A program made the translations under genes and the position numbers. DNA of 64,000 bases from positions 1,264,216-1,328,215 of the forward strand of contig NZ_KE386569.1 of the NCBI RefSeq assembly GCF_000427625.1, written 5' to 3'. Numbering within the stretch: the stretch's first letter is position 1; every line of letters begins with the position of its first letter. The notes under the pieces were generated by a model. It saw nothing but the letters and a program-made list of their open reading frames with translations. It ran no database searches and had not been told where the DNA came from. The stretch comes from Methylobacter luteus IMV-B-3098. Lineage in GTDB: Bacteria > Pseudomonadota > Gammaproteobacteria > Methylococcales > Methylomonadaceae. Shown piece by piece: positions 52,923 through 61,127 of the stretch.

Positions 52923-53771
52923 TTAGGCGTGATGATGGCTATGACCGTGATCAGCGGCGAATTCGCGGTATTTGCAGCCATCGCATTCCATCATGGCAGG
53001 GGATTGCCTATGAGTGGCCTCCTCGATGCGCTGTTCCAGCACAGCGAAAATTTCGTCCTCAAATCCCAGATAATCGGCCTGGGCAAAGTGGATATGCGGA
53101 TACTGAGTTTGCAAGCGCGCTATCTGTCGATGGATGCGCTCGATCAACGTGCCGGTGAATAGGTAATACGGCAGCACCACAATCTGCCGCATGTCCAGCT
53201 TAACCTGACGCTGCACCGTCGATTCCAGACGTGGATGGGTGATGCCGGTAAAGGCAATGTCCACCATCGGATGCTCGCCATCCTCGTACAGCCAGCGGGC
53301 CATTTTAGCCACTTCACCGTTAGCGACACGGTCGGACGAGCCGCGACCCAGCAGAATAACCCCGGTATTGCGTGGATCTGGCATGTCCAGGCTCGCCAGG
53401 GCTTTACGCAGGTTACGCTTGAGAATAGCCAGAACGTCCTCGCTGGCGCCCAGATGGCGGCAATAAATAAACTCAACCTCTGGATGCCGCAGGCGGGCAT
53501 GTTCGATATGCTCGGGTATCTCCATCTTGACGTGGCCAGCAGCATTGAGGATCAACGGTACCACAACAACTTGGCCGCTGTGTTGGGCCGCGCGATCCAA
53601 ACCTTCGTGAATCAGCACGTCCGCAAACTCGATAAAGCAGACTTCTATGCGCCGTTCCGGCTGGCGGGCTCGCCATTGCTCGGCGAAGGCTTCGACTTCG
53701 AGATTGCCGGACAGTTCGCGCGAGCCATGCCCAATCAATAAAATGGTTTGCTTATTCATTTTCTGTCTCAT
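52923..53771 (-). CDS. cbiX: Sirohydrochlorin cobaltochelatase CbiX with metal-rich tail
   Basis: A 282-residue two-domain CbiX chelatase that inserts Co(II) into sirohydrochlorin: QTILLIGHGSRELSGNLEVEAF, FIEFADVLIHEGL, VVVVPLILNAAGHVKMEIPEHI, GVILLGRGSSDRVANGEV and IVVLPYYLFTGTLIERI. The C-terminus adds CDGCKYREFAADHGHSHHHA, with a CxxC and a His run that could store or donate cobalt. The start at 53771 gives an ATGA overlap with cobM; a second ATG at 53759 directly before NKQTILL is equally reasonable. Confidence 0.92.
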   Translation of the reverse strand: MRQKMNKQTILLIGHGSRELSGNLEVEAFAEQWRARQPERRIEVCFIEFADVLIHEGLDRAAQHSGQVVVVPLILNAAGHVKMEIPEHIEHARLRHPEVEFIYCRHLGASEDVLAILKRNLRKALASLDMPDPRNTGVILLGRGSSDRVANGEVAKMARWLYEDGEHPMVDIAFTGITHPRLESTVQRQVKLDMRQIVVLPYYLFTGTLIERIHRQIARLQTQYPHIHFAQADYLGFEDEIFAVLEQRIEEATHRQSPAMMECDGCKYREFAADHGHSHHHA

Positions 53772-54577
53772 GATTTGATGGCCTTGCGGAAACGGTGCGA
53801 AAATCCGGCATCGTAGAGTTTTGAATGGCGAATTTCGGGCCAATGGCGAGCGCCCAATGCCGGGCTGGCGATGATCATCGCTTGGCTGTTGATTTTCTCG
53901 GCGCGACACTTTTCGCGAATATCTTTAAGCGTTCCTCGAACGATCTTTTCTTCGTTCGGCCAACTGGCTTTTTGCACCACCAGAATCGACGCATCTTCGG
54001 CCCAGCCTGCGGCAAGCAAAGCCTGTTGCACGTCCGACAGCAGCGTTATGGATAGAAAAATGCACAAAGTGGTGTGATGCGAAGCCAGAGATTCCAGATC
54101 CTCGCCTGCAGGCATGGGCGTGCGCCCGGCCACGCGGGTGAAGATCACGGTTTGCGTTATCTCGGGCAGCGTCAGCGTTTCGCCGGCCGCGGCAGCCGAT
54201 GCCATGGCCGAAGACACGCCCGGCACTACAGCCCAGGGTATGCCCGCTGCATCGAGCGGCCGCGCCATCTCGACCAGTGCGCCATAAAGCCCGGGGTCTC
54301 CAGTCTGAAGCCGCACCACGGTTTTATGCTGCCCCGCCTGTTCTATCAACCAGCCGGTAATCTCTTCCAGAGTCATATCCTTCGAGTCGCGGATCAGGCA
54401 GGAGGCAGGAGCGTATAAAGTAGCGGCCTCGTTGACCAGGGAGCCGGCATAGAGCACGGCGCCGGCCTGCTGCAGTAAGCGCTGGCCTTTTACGGTGATC
54501 AGTTCCGGGTCGCCGGGACCTGCGCCGACGAACCAGACTTGGCCGTTGATGGCTTTGGTTTTATTAGAAAGAGTCAT
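53768..54577 (-). CDS. cobM: Precorrin-4 C11-methyltransferase CobM/CbiF
   Basis: A 269-residue SAM methyltransferase. Conserved parts: VWFVGAGPGDPELITVKGQRLL, VNEAATLYAP, RLQTGDPGLYGALVEMARPLDAAGI, VPGVSSAMASAAAAGETLTLPEITQTVIFTRVAGRTPM and TTLCIFLSITLL. It methylates C-11 of the (cobalt-)precorrin-4 ring. The start overlaps the cbtA stop as ATGA, and the end overlaps the cbiX start the same way. Confidence 0.95.
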   Translation of the reverse strand: MTLSNKTKAINGQVWFVGAGPGDPELITVKGQRLLQQAGAVLYAGSLVNEAATLYAPASCLIRDSKDMTLEEITGWLIEQAGQHKTVVRLQTGDPGLYGALVEMARPLDAAGIPWAVVPGVSSAMASAAAAGETLTLPEITQTVIFTRVAGRTPMPAGEDLESLASHHTTLCIFLSITLLSDVQQALLAAGWAEDASILVVQKASWPNEEKIVRGTLKDIREKCRAEKINSQAMIIASPALGARHWPEIRHSKLYDAGFSHRFRKAIKS

Positions 54578-55257
54578 TCGCTTTTGTCTTGCAAACGGTT
54601 AAATATCAGTGCCGACAGCACGCCCAACACCATCCAGAACACCGCATTACTGAGCGCACTGGCCCAGCGGAACTGATTCTGCAACAACGCCGGCGCCAGG
54701 CTTTCAGCTGTCTCAGGCTGCGGTGCGCCAAGCAGATGGGGTATCAGCAACAGCAGTAGGCCGGTCATCCTTAACGGCCAGCGGCTTTGTAGAAAAATCA
54801 GCCCAAGCCCGCCCGCCGTAGCCAGCGCCGTACCCAGCCACCAGTATTGCCTGGGCATCAGCGCTGCCGCTGTCGTACCCGGCAAATCCGGTGGCAGGCC
54901 TATGGCCGGAGCGGCGAAAAATACCGCATAGCCGGCGAGCCCCCAGGCCAGGCCCTGCCATATGCCTGTTGGCTTGCGCAAAGCGTACAGCCCAGTCAGC
55001 ATAAGCGCAAAACCGACGGCCATTACGACATTGCTGCCGGTCGTCGAGAGTGTTCTCTGCCAGCCGTCTTCCGGTTGCCAGGCCGCTTCATCGTGGGCAT
55101 GGCCGGCGGTAGGCTCATGAAAGACTGCTTCAGCAGCCGCTTCATAGGTTTCCGCCTGCAGAATCAACGGCGTCACCCAAAAAATCTGTAACAGGGATAG
55201 CAGTAGTGCGGCCATGGTGCCGGCCAGCGCAGCGGAGAACATGATGTGCTTGAACAT
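54574..55257 (-). CDS. cbtA: Cobalt uptake membrane protein CbtA
   Basis: A 227-residue inner-membrane protein with five or six transmembrane helices and a periplasmic His/Glu-rich loop after the first helix (ETYEAAAEAVFHEPTAGHAHDEAAWQ) typical of CbtA. GYAVFFAAPAIGLPPDLPGT and the PRQYWWLGTA helix are family signatures. It partners with CbtB in cobalt uptake. It lies seven bases after cbtB and overlaps cobM by ATGA, so cobalt uptake and ring synthesis are co-regulated by the upstream riboswitch. Confidence 0.92.
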   Translation of the reverse strand: MFKHIMFSAALAGTMAALLLSLLQIFWVTPLILQAETYEAAAEAVFHEPTAGHAHDEAAWQPEDGWQRTLSTTGSNVVMAVGFALMLTGLYALRKPTGIWQGLAWGLAGYAVFFAAPAIGLPPDLPGTTAAALMPRQYWWLGTALATAGGLGLIFLQSRWPLRMTGLLLLLIPHLLGAPQPETAESLAPALLQNQFRWASALSNAVFWMVLGVLSALIFNRLQDKSE

Positions 55258-55264
55258 GACGGTG

Positions 55265-55444
55265 CTAGTGGCAAGGAAAGCCGGTTGCGTGACGGGTGTC
55301 GTGCGTGGCGTTATGCACTTCGGTCATTGGGGCAAAGCCGATGATCAGCAACAGTGCAAAGCCCAGCGCAATAGCAGACAAGGCAGGAATCAGGCGTGCA
55401 GCGGTTAAGCCGGAAGCGTGTCTGGAATGGGTTTCAACGAGCAT
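55265..55444 (-). CDS. cbtB: Cobalt uptake subunit CbtB
   Basis: A 59-residue protein: one transmembrane helix (about 18-36; LSAIALGFALLLIIGF) and the conserved histidine-rich tail VHNATHDTRHATGFPCH. The ATG at 55444 follows GGAGA by six bases; the longer frame start 40 codons upstream reaches into the leader and is rejected. It is the first gene of the cobalamin operon and lies downstream of the riboswitch at 55566-55735. Confidence 0.92.
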   Translation of the reverse strand: MLVETHSRHASGLTAARLIPALSAIALGFALLLIIGFAPMTEVHNATHDTRHATGFPCH

Positions 55445-55565
55445 GTCGGGTCTCCTGATAAGGTAAGGGGCTGGAGTCGACTGCCATAGAGAAACACGGA
55501 TGCGCAAATACAGCCATAGCTGCAGACTGGCATACGGCTCCCCTCCGGAGTCGGTATCCTTCATA

Positions 55566-55735
55566 TGACCAGGCCGGTCTTCTGGCTTGCCGTCATCTGA
55601 ATCATCCGCCTTCCCACACTAACCGCGCAGTGGCATATGAACGATTCATCAGGCTTACAGCAGCGGGGGCTGCGCCGGCTTTGACTGAGGATAAACGCTC
55701 AACGCACCGGACTTCCCGTTTCACCCTGGCGCACA
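55566..55735 (-). ncRNA. Cobalamin riboswitch upstream of the cbtBA-cob operon
   Basis: On the minus strand the sequence has the B12-riboswitch landmarks in order: GGGAAGTCCGGTG, CCGGCGCAGCCCCCGC, GCCACTGCG, GGGAAGG, and the B12 box AGCCAGAAGACCGGCCT (55570-55588). The downstream gene is cbtB, 120 bases away. It would turn the operon down when adenosylcobalamin is plentiful. Confidence 0.93.
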
Positions 55736-55855
55736 AACCGCGCACCAAGGCACCTAATCATTCAGTCCAGTATAAACTAATTGGAGCGTTAATTGAATGT
55801 ACCCCTTACTTTTACTGTTGAAGCTGGGCTGCATTTGTTATCTCGAAACGCCTAA

Positions 55856-56695
55856 GAGCCTGTTCAATATCTGCTGAGTATGATAGATAATGAGGGCATG
55901 AGAAAAGTGTACCCCAGCGACATCAGTCGCGAACAATTTGAACCGATCAGAGCTCTGCTAGAAAATGCTCGCAAGAAAACCCGACCTCGTACAGTGGACT
56001 TGTGTGAAGTGTTCTGTGCCATTCTGTACTTGCTGAAGAGCGGCTGCCAGTGGCGCATGCTGCCGAGCGACTTTCCGAAATGGCGCACGGTCCATCATTA
56101 TTTTTCGTTATGGAGCGAGAAACCTGAAGGTGGAACCAGCCTGCTGGAGCAGGCATTAAAAAAATCAGGTTGGCGAGGCCCGTACCAGACAGGGGCGCAA
56201 CGCCAGGACGAGTTTCTGCATCGTTGATGCACAGAGTGTCAAAAACACCGACTGCGCACGCAGCAAAGGTTATGATGCCGGCAAAAAGGTTTCAGGTATC
56301 AAGCGACATATTTTTGTCGACACGCAAGGGTTACCCCATGCAATTGCCATCACCACGGCGGACGTCAGTGATCGCCAAGGGGCGCTAAAAACCATTGAAC
56401 AGAACTGGAAAGACTTAACTGAGGTCACTTCGCTGCTGGTCGATGGCGGCTATAGTGGCCAACCCTTCGCCGAAGCTGTTCAGAGTCTGCTTGGCGCTTC
56501 GGTGCAGGTGGCCAAACGCCATGAGCTTCATACCTTCGCTGTCATTCCGCAACGCTGGGTAGTAGAGCGTTCGTTTGCCTGGCTGGAGAAGTGCCGAAGA
56601 TTATGGAAGAACACTGAGCGCTTGCTCAATACCAGCTTACAGTTCGTTAATCTGGCCTTCCTGGCGCTGTTGCTACGGAGATATTGAACAAGCTC
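55856..56695 (+). mobile_element. IS5-family insertion sequence, 840 bp
   Basis: Terminal inverted repeats GAGCCTGTTCAATATCT at the left (55856) and its near-complement AGATATTGAACAAGCTC at the right (end 56695) enclose a transposase reading frame. The sequence TAA is repeated directly on both sides (55853-55855 and 56696-56698), consistent with a 3-bp target duplication. It sits between the two riboswitch-controlled cobalamin units. Confidence 0.93.
55880..56687 (+). pseudogene. IS5-family transposase in two frames
   Basis: The first frame (55880-56227) encodes the N-terminal DUF4096-type part: YPSDISREQFEPIRALLENARKKTRPR and VFCAILYLLKSGCQWRMLPSDFPKW. The rest is in another frame to the stop at 56687: IVDAQSVKNTD (first catalytic Asp), GIKRHIFVDTQGLPHAI, LLVDGGYSG (second Asp), and RWVVERSFAWLEKCRRLWKNTERLL (catalytic Glu). 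The frames meet near a run of seven A at 56158-56164; a +1 shift or one fewer A would join them. It may be a programmed slip or a disabling indel. A second ATG at 55898 is another possible start. Confidence 0.88.
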
Positions 56696-56828
56696 TAAGC
56701 CCATGCCGACAACTTATAGGCACCAATGAAATTCTGGTCTCAGATCACTTCCTGATAGGCGCAGTGCATGTAAACTAACGTATTATCAAACTCTTGAATA
56801 AAAGTAAAAGTTATAGGGTAGGTGAAAA

Positions 56829-56930
56829 ATGACAGAGTTGAATGCTTTGCCCGGTTTCTGTATAGGCAAAGCGGACACTGGCGATGAGCTAATACAGGAA
56901 TTATTGAATAGCTATTCCCGATCTAATTAA
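56829..56930 (+). CDS. Possible 33-residue protein
   Basis: A short frame (MTELNALPGFCIGKADTGDE and onward to YSRSN) with a good AGGTGAAAA leader directly upstream. No family was recognised; it could equally be the start of a gene lost when the IS5 element or another rearrangement arrived. It is convergent with the TonB receptor gene. Confidence 0.25.
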   Translation: MTELNALPGFCIGKADTGDELIQELLNSYSRSN

Positions 56931-56986
56931 GAGACATTCCTGTGAGTGTTGTTATGTCAAACGTCTGACTCTTCATTAAGCTTTCG

Positions 56987-59098
56987 TTAGAAAGGGATCG
57001 TGACAGTTGCCCGAGCCATGCGTGGTTCAACTGGATGTTTCAGAATACCCGTCTGCGGCGAAGCACCAGCAGGATAGGCATATTGATAAGCGTAAGCAAT
57101 ATCGTTGGCGGTCGAATCGAAAATATTGAAAATATCGACTTCCAGTTTATATCTTTTTTGCTGGAAGCCCGCCCCTAAATTGACGATGCTGGTCGAGCCG
57201 GACCAGAATGCACCGGAGGAATCCAGCGGCATGTCATCAAAGTGGCGCAACCGTACCGTGCCGAACAACCCGCTAGGAGCAACCACTGTAGCGCCCGTTG
57301 AGATAACTGTGCCGACGGAGTTTGGGACATAGTTGTTGGTTTCACCCTCTGGCATCGCCACATACCGTGCCGAACTAAAGGCAAAGTCCGCATCCAGCGT
57401 CAGCCAATCGGTCGGCTTATAGTCATTGATCCATTCAACGCCGTATCGACGGGATTTCCCTTTGACTTCAGTGGTACCGGCATCGCCCGCAAACACCAGC
57501 TCCTGATCGCTCTCCAGCCACCAGAATGCCAGGGTGCTGTTCAAGCCTTTGATAACGTTGCTGCGAATGCCTGTTTCAGCGCCGCGGGACTGCGCTAGAG
57601 GCGAGATCCTGGCGGCACTGCTATCTAGTGCTGTACCGGTATTGGGATCGAATTGCAGCGTCGTACCACGCGCATCGTTGGAATGATAGCCGAAACCACC
57701 ATTGATAAAGTATTCAGTCTTGTACCAGGGGCCGATGACCAGGCTTAGCTTCGGGCTGACCAGCGCTTGCCCTCGACTGCCCGAATTTGCCGCCTTGACA
57801 TGAGGATCATGCGTAGCCGTGTCGAGCACTGTGACATCGTCATGGATAAAATCTCCTCTTAAACCAGCAATGGTACGCACTTTTTCATGCCAATAGGTCT
57901 GGTTCTTGAGATAAATCCCGGCAGTGGTTTCACTGACCTTGCTGTGGCTGACTGTACTGAGATAGTGCCGACCGACAGTGTGATCCAAACCTATGCCCAT
58001 GATTTCATCATGGCGAAGCTGGAACCCCACGGTGTTGTCCATGTCAAAACCGGCCAGCTGGCTGTAGCGGGTATGTTCGATATTGCCACCCGTCTGTACC
58101 CGATGTTCAAACTGGTGAATTTGGTCACCGTTGACCGGATCGTCCAAATAGCCGGTAAAATTGGAGAATAAATCCACATCGTAGTACAGCGCATAGATAT
58201 TGGCCTCGTTTTTCCAGTTATCGCCTTTGTTCCAGAGATTAGTTGAAAAACTGTAGCGGTTGGTTTTGCCGCCATCCGTGGGATCCATAGTGCCGTAAAG
58301 GTCGAGCGTGCCGTTATCAATTAAGGCTTGAGGGATCTGGTTGGTTGCCGTCCAGCTATTGGTATAACCCTTACCGTTAACCGATAATCCCCAGTTGCCT
58401 TTATCAAGCGTGTAACGCAGCAGGCCGTTAATTTTTTTTGTATCCTCCGGTTGCTGCCAGACGCCGTTATAGAAATTGAACTCGCCAGCGTATAGTAAAT
58501 CGCCGCTGCCGACTTGGTTGGAATTAGCGACTAAAGCACGGTAATAACCGAATTCGCCGCCGGTGAACTTCAACAGGCCTGCAGGCAATTGGTCCATCGA
58601 GAACATTTTCGAATAACCGGCTGAGGAAAAATCGCCGATTTCCGCATAATACGGGCCTTTGCCGTAATCAATCTTCTTTACCAATTCCGGGATGACGCTG
58701 TTAATGTCCATATAACCCTGTCCATGGGCATGGGTAGGCATGTTCATGGGAATGCCGTCGACGTAGGTCGTAAAATCCGTGCCGTGATCGAGATTGAAGC
58801 CGCGCAGGAAATACTGATTGGCTTTGCCGGAACCACTATGCTGGTTGGCTAACGCCCCAGGTACTACTTCCATGAGTTCGCCGTTACGGGACATCGGGCG
58901 GTATTCGAGTTGTGCCTGGCGGACTTCGCCCTGCGACGCTGAGCCAGTCGTACCAATAAGATCATTTTCTCGCCCGGCTTCGACGACCATTTCTTTTAGT
59001 TCCACAGGTTGAGAATCGGCGTTAACCATGGCGCAGCTCAGGCCCAACGATCCACCTATAGCCAGGCAGATTTTAGAGTTTTGTTTTGTAATACGCAT
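56987..59098 (-). CDS. btuB: TonB-dependent outer-membrane receptor, riboswitch-controlled, probable cobalamin/cobinamide receptor
   Basis: A 703-residue outer-membrane receptor with signal peptide (about 1-27), a plug domain (about 35-160; VELKEMVVEAGRENDLIGTTG, YFLRGFNLDHGTDFTTYVDGIPMN and GPYYAEIGDFSSAGY), and a beta-barrel ending in a C-terminal Phe (ARATVTIPF). The early ELKEMVVEAG stretch is the likely TonB box region. A B12 riboswitch lies 268 bases upstream of the start, so a cobalamin or corrinoid substrate is likely. It is longer than E. coli BtuB (594 mature), so the exact ligand is uncertain. Confidence 0.85.
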   Translation of the reverse strand: MRITKQNSKICLAIGGSLGLSCAMVNADSQPVELKEMVVEAGRENDLIGTTGSASQGEVRQAQLEYRPMSRNGELMEVVPGALANQHSGSGKANQYFLRGFNLDHGTDFTTYVDGIPMNMPTHAHGQGYMDINSVIPELVKKIDYGKGPYYAEIGDFSSAGYSKMFSMDQLPAGLLKFTGGEFGYYRALVANSNQVGSGDLLYAGEFNFYNGVWQQPEDTKKINGLLRYTLDKGNWGLSVNGKGYTNSWTATNQIPQALIDNGTLDLYGTMDPTDGGKTNRYSFSTNLWNKGDNWKNEANIYALYYDVDLFSNFTGYLDDPVNGDQIHQFEHRVQTGGNIEHTRYSQLAGFDMDNTVGFQLRHDEIMGIGLDHTVGRHYLSTVSHSKVSETTAGIYLKNQTYWHEKVRTIAGLRGDFIHDDVTVLDTATHDPHVKAANSGSRGQALVSPKLSLVIGPWYKTEYFINGGFGYHSNDARGTTLQFDPNTGTALDSSAARISPLAQSRGAETGIRSNVIKGLNSTLAFWWLESDQELVFAGDAGTTEVKGKSRRYGVEWINDYKPTDWLTLDADFAFSSARYVAMPEGETNNYVPNSVGTVISTGATVVAPSGLFGTVRLRHFDDMPLDSSGAFWSGSTSIVNLGAGFQQKRYKLEVDIFNIFDSTANDIAYAYQYAYPAGASPQTGILKHPVEPRMARATVTIPF

Positions 59099-59365
59099 GG
59101 CAACTCATGTCCTGATTTTCAAACTGGACAAGACAACCATCCTATCGTGGAGATTTTTGGGTGTTTCCTGCGTATGTAACCGGGTAGCAATACCAGTAAG
59201 TGATAAGCTGCCGAAGATAGGCTCTTGCATGTTGGTCCTCTGCGCCGCCCGCGCATAAAGGTTGTAGTACACAACAGAGGACTAAAGAAAAATGAGAGAT
59301 GACGCAAACGCGAAGCTGCACTGTCATTTTCGCTGGCAGCCCTCCGCTGCATCGAATCAAACTTT

Positions 59366-59515
59366 CGGGCCGGTCTCCGGGCTTATAAGTGGCGGAAGCC
59401 TGAATCGTCACCTTCCCATGCATGGCACAGTGGCATTTTTAACGATTCTTTTACTTATCTACCGTTGCGGGGGCAGCGTCGGCTTTGGCATGACCTGACC
59501 GACTTCCCGTTTAAT
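59366..59515 (-). ncRNA. Cobalamin riboswitch upstream of the TonB receptor
   Basis: Read on the minus strand: GGGAAGTCGGT, then CCGACGCTGCCCCCGCAAC, GCCACTGTGC, GGGAAGG and the B12 box AGCCCGGAGACCGGCCC (59367-59384). These are the conserved parts of the aptamer in the right order. It controls the receptor gene starting at 59098. Confidence 0.93.
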
Positions 59516-59693
59516 CGTCAGGTAAAAAACCTGACAGAACCTGAAAGCAGGCGGCAATTATAAGAGGTAACCGAGATAAAGCAAATTTCCGGCGTAATGC
59601 TTGATGTCAAAAGCAATGACAATTCTCGGCAACTTATCCATGTCATGGCGCTGTCCATGTAACGCCTCATTAGTCACAGGTTGCCACCGCATG

Positions 59694-59772
59694 AAACAAT
59701 GCCGGCCTATTGGCAATTAATCCGGGTCGAAAAAATGGCTGTTTGCAGATCCTGCGATTTATATTTGCAGGC
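59694..59772 (-). repeat. 79-bp dispersed repeat, copy 2
   Basis: Reverse complement of 45672-45750 with a single difference (base 59697). It sits in the gap between the TonB receptor leader and the lipoprotein gene and overlaps an unlikely N-terminal extension of that gene. Confidence 0.95.
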
Positions 59773-59806
59773 CGCCACAATTAGCCATCGACATGCCAAG
59801 AGTTTG

Positions 59807-60550
59807 ATGTTACCAGCATGCATCCTGATCGGGCTCAATGGTTGCGCTTCATTGTTTGTCGCTTTAGGTAAGCAGAATCAAGAAAATTACTGGCAATATG
59901 ATTCAATACAGAATATCAACGCCTTTCTGATTCAAGATAATTTATTGACTATCTGCTTTACGGGCTTTAACACAGCAACCCAGGAACGTAAATCTTTGTC
60001 TTTCGATATATCGGTTAGGCCCGGTGAATCGCATGAGATTACCAGTGCTAATTTTAAGCATTTAGTAGGCGATGAAACTTATGGTGAATATATAAGGATA
60101 CCGAGTAATCACATTCACTCCGGCTGCAAAACCCCGTCTAAAAGACCGACAGTTCCGGTTATGACATTCAATTTCACATCCTGCAATACAAACTCTGATA
60201 TGACAAATGATGATGGATTTCCCATCGGTGCATGTCCTGAGCTACAGCAGGATTTTCTTTCCCTACATGCCAAAGACAAATCGATACAACATGCGGTATA
60301 TCAGATCAAAAAATCCAGGCCATACTTAAGCGACACAACGGCAAGCGGAGGCAATATCACTATGATGGCTTTCGTTTCTGTGTCCGGACTGAAAAGCGAG
60401 CCCAACAGATTAATGTTTTCTCCAGAACCTCAGAGAGTGCGCGTCAAGGGTATCAGTTATAAGGAACCGCTCGCACTTGTCTTTGATATTGCAACATTTC
60501 CCTTACAAATACTGATATTGGGTGCAATTTTCCTGTTGACTGATCACTAA
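59807..60550 (+). CDS. Lipoprotein of unknown function
   Basis: A 247-residue protein from the ATG at 59807 with lipobox IGLNGC at about residues 8-13. An upstream in-frame ATG at 59681 would add 42 residues, but the extra DNA is the 79-bp repeat, so I reject it. The mature part has several Cys-containing segments (TSCNTNSD, GACPEL) and a C-terminal hydrophobic stretch (FPLQILILGAIFLLTD), suggesting a transmembrane tail. No family was recognised. The short signal lacks positive residues, so the true start might be a little upstream. Convergent with the deformylase gene. Confidence 0.6.
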   Translation: MLPACILIGLNGCASLFVALGKQNQENYWQYDSIQNINAFLIQDNLLTICFTGFNTATQERKSLSFDISVRPGESHEITSANFKHLVGDETYGEYIRIPSNHIHSGCKTPSKRPTVPVMTFNFTSCNTNSDMTNDDGFPIGACPELQQDFLSLHAKDKSIQHAVYQIKKSRPYLSDTTASGGNITMMAFVSVSGLKSEPNRLMFSPEPQRVRVKGISYKEPLALVFDIATFPLQILILGAIFLLTDH

Positions 60551-60593
60551 TGAATACAAGCGTGCACGCCTGATAGGCGGTTCCAAACCATAC

Positions 60594-61115
60594 TCAACGG
60601 ACTCCCATCAGTTTGAAATATTCACTTTCGGAAAAAATATCCCGGTTATCCTCAACGCTGTCCAGATACACCCTGCCCTCCAGATGATCATACTCATGCT
60701 GAAAAATCCGGGCAACGAAACCGTCCAGTTTCAATTCCACCGAGTCCCCCTGCTGATCGGTATAACGGATCAGGATCTCCCGATGCCTCGGCACCAGCGC
60801 GCGTATGCCCGGAATGCTTAAACAGCCTTCCCAGTCTTTTTCTTTGTGGTCCGACAAGACTTCAAATTCAGGGTTGATCATGACCGTCGGCTCCATCCGC
60901 GGCGCATGGGGATAGCGAGGCGTGGGCCGCGATGCCACAATCATGATCCGTTTTGATTCGCTGATCTGGGGCGCGGCAATGCCGACCCCCTGAGTACCGG
61001 CCAACGTGCTCTGCATATCGGCGATTATCCGCCGGACTTCAACGGCATGCACATCCGCAACCGTTTCCGCCTTTTTTCTTAAAACCTCGGCACCCAACTG
61101 GGCAATCTCGCGCAT
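60594..61115 (-). CDS. def: Peptide deformylase
   Basis: A 173-residue Fe/Zn enzyme that removes the formyl group from new N-terminal methionines. All three signatures are present: GVGIAAPQI, EGCLSIPG and QHEYDHLEG. It is slightly longer than the common form, with extra residues around RPTPRYPHAPRMEPTV, and may be a type III-like or secondary deformylase. The ATG at 61115 follows GAGG by eight bases; an in-frame GTG three codons earlier is less likely. It is 12 bases downstream of ppk1 on the same strand. Confidence 0.95.
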   Translation of the reverse strand: MREIAQLGAEVLRKKAETVADVHAVEVRRIIADMQSTLAGTQGVGIAAPQISESKRIMIVASRPTPRYPHAPRMEPTVMINPEFEVLSDHKEKDWEGCLSIPGIRALVPRHREILIRYTDQQGDSVELKLDGFVARIFQHEYDHLEGRVYLDSVEDNRDIFSESEYFKLMGVR

Positions 61116-61127
61116 GGTCGTCACCTC

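Noticed and set aside
59681-59806. N-terminal extension of the lipoprotein gene
   Set aside because: Its DNA is largely the 79-bp dispersed repeat; the lipobox start at 59807 is more natural.
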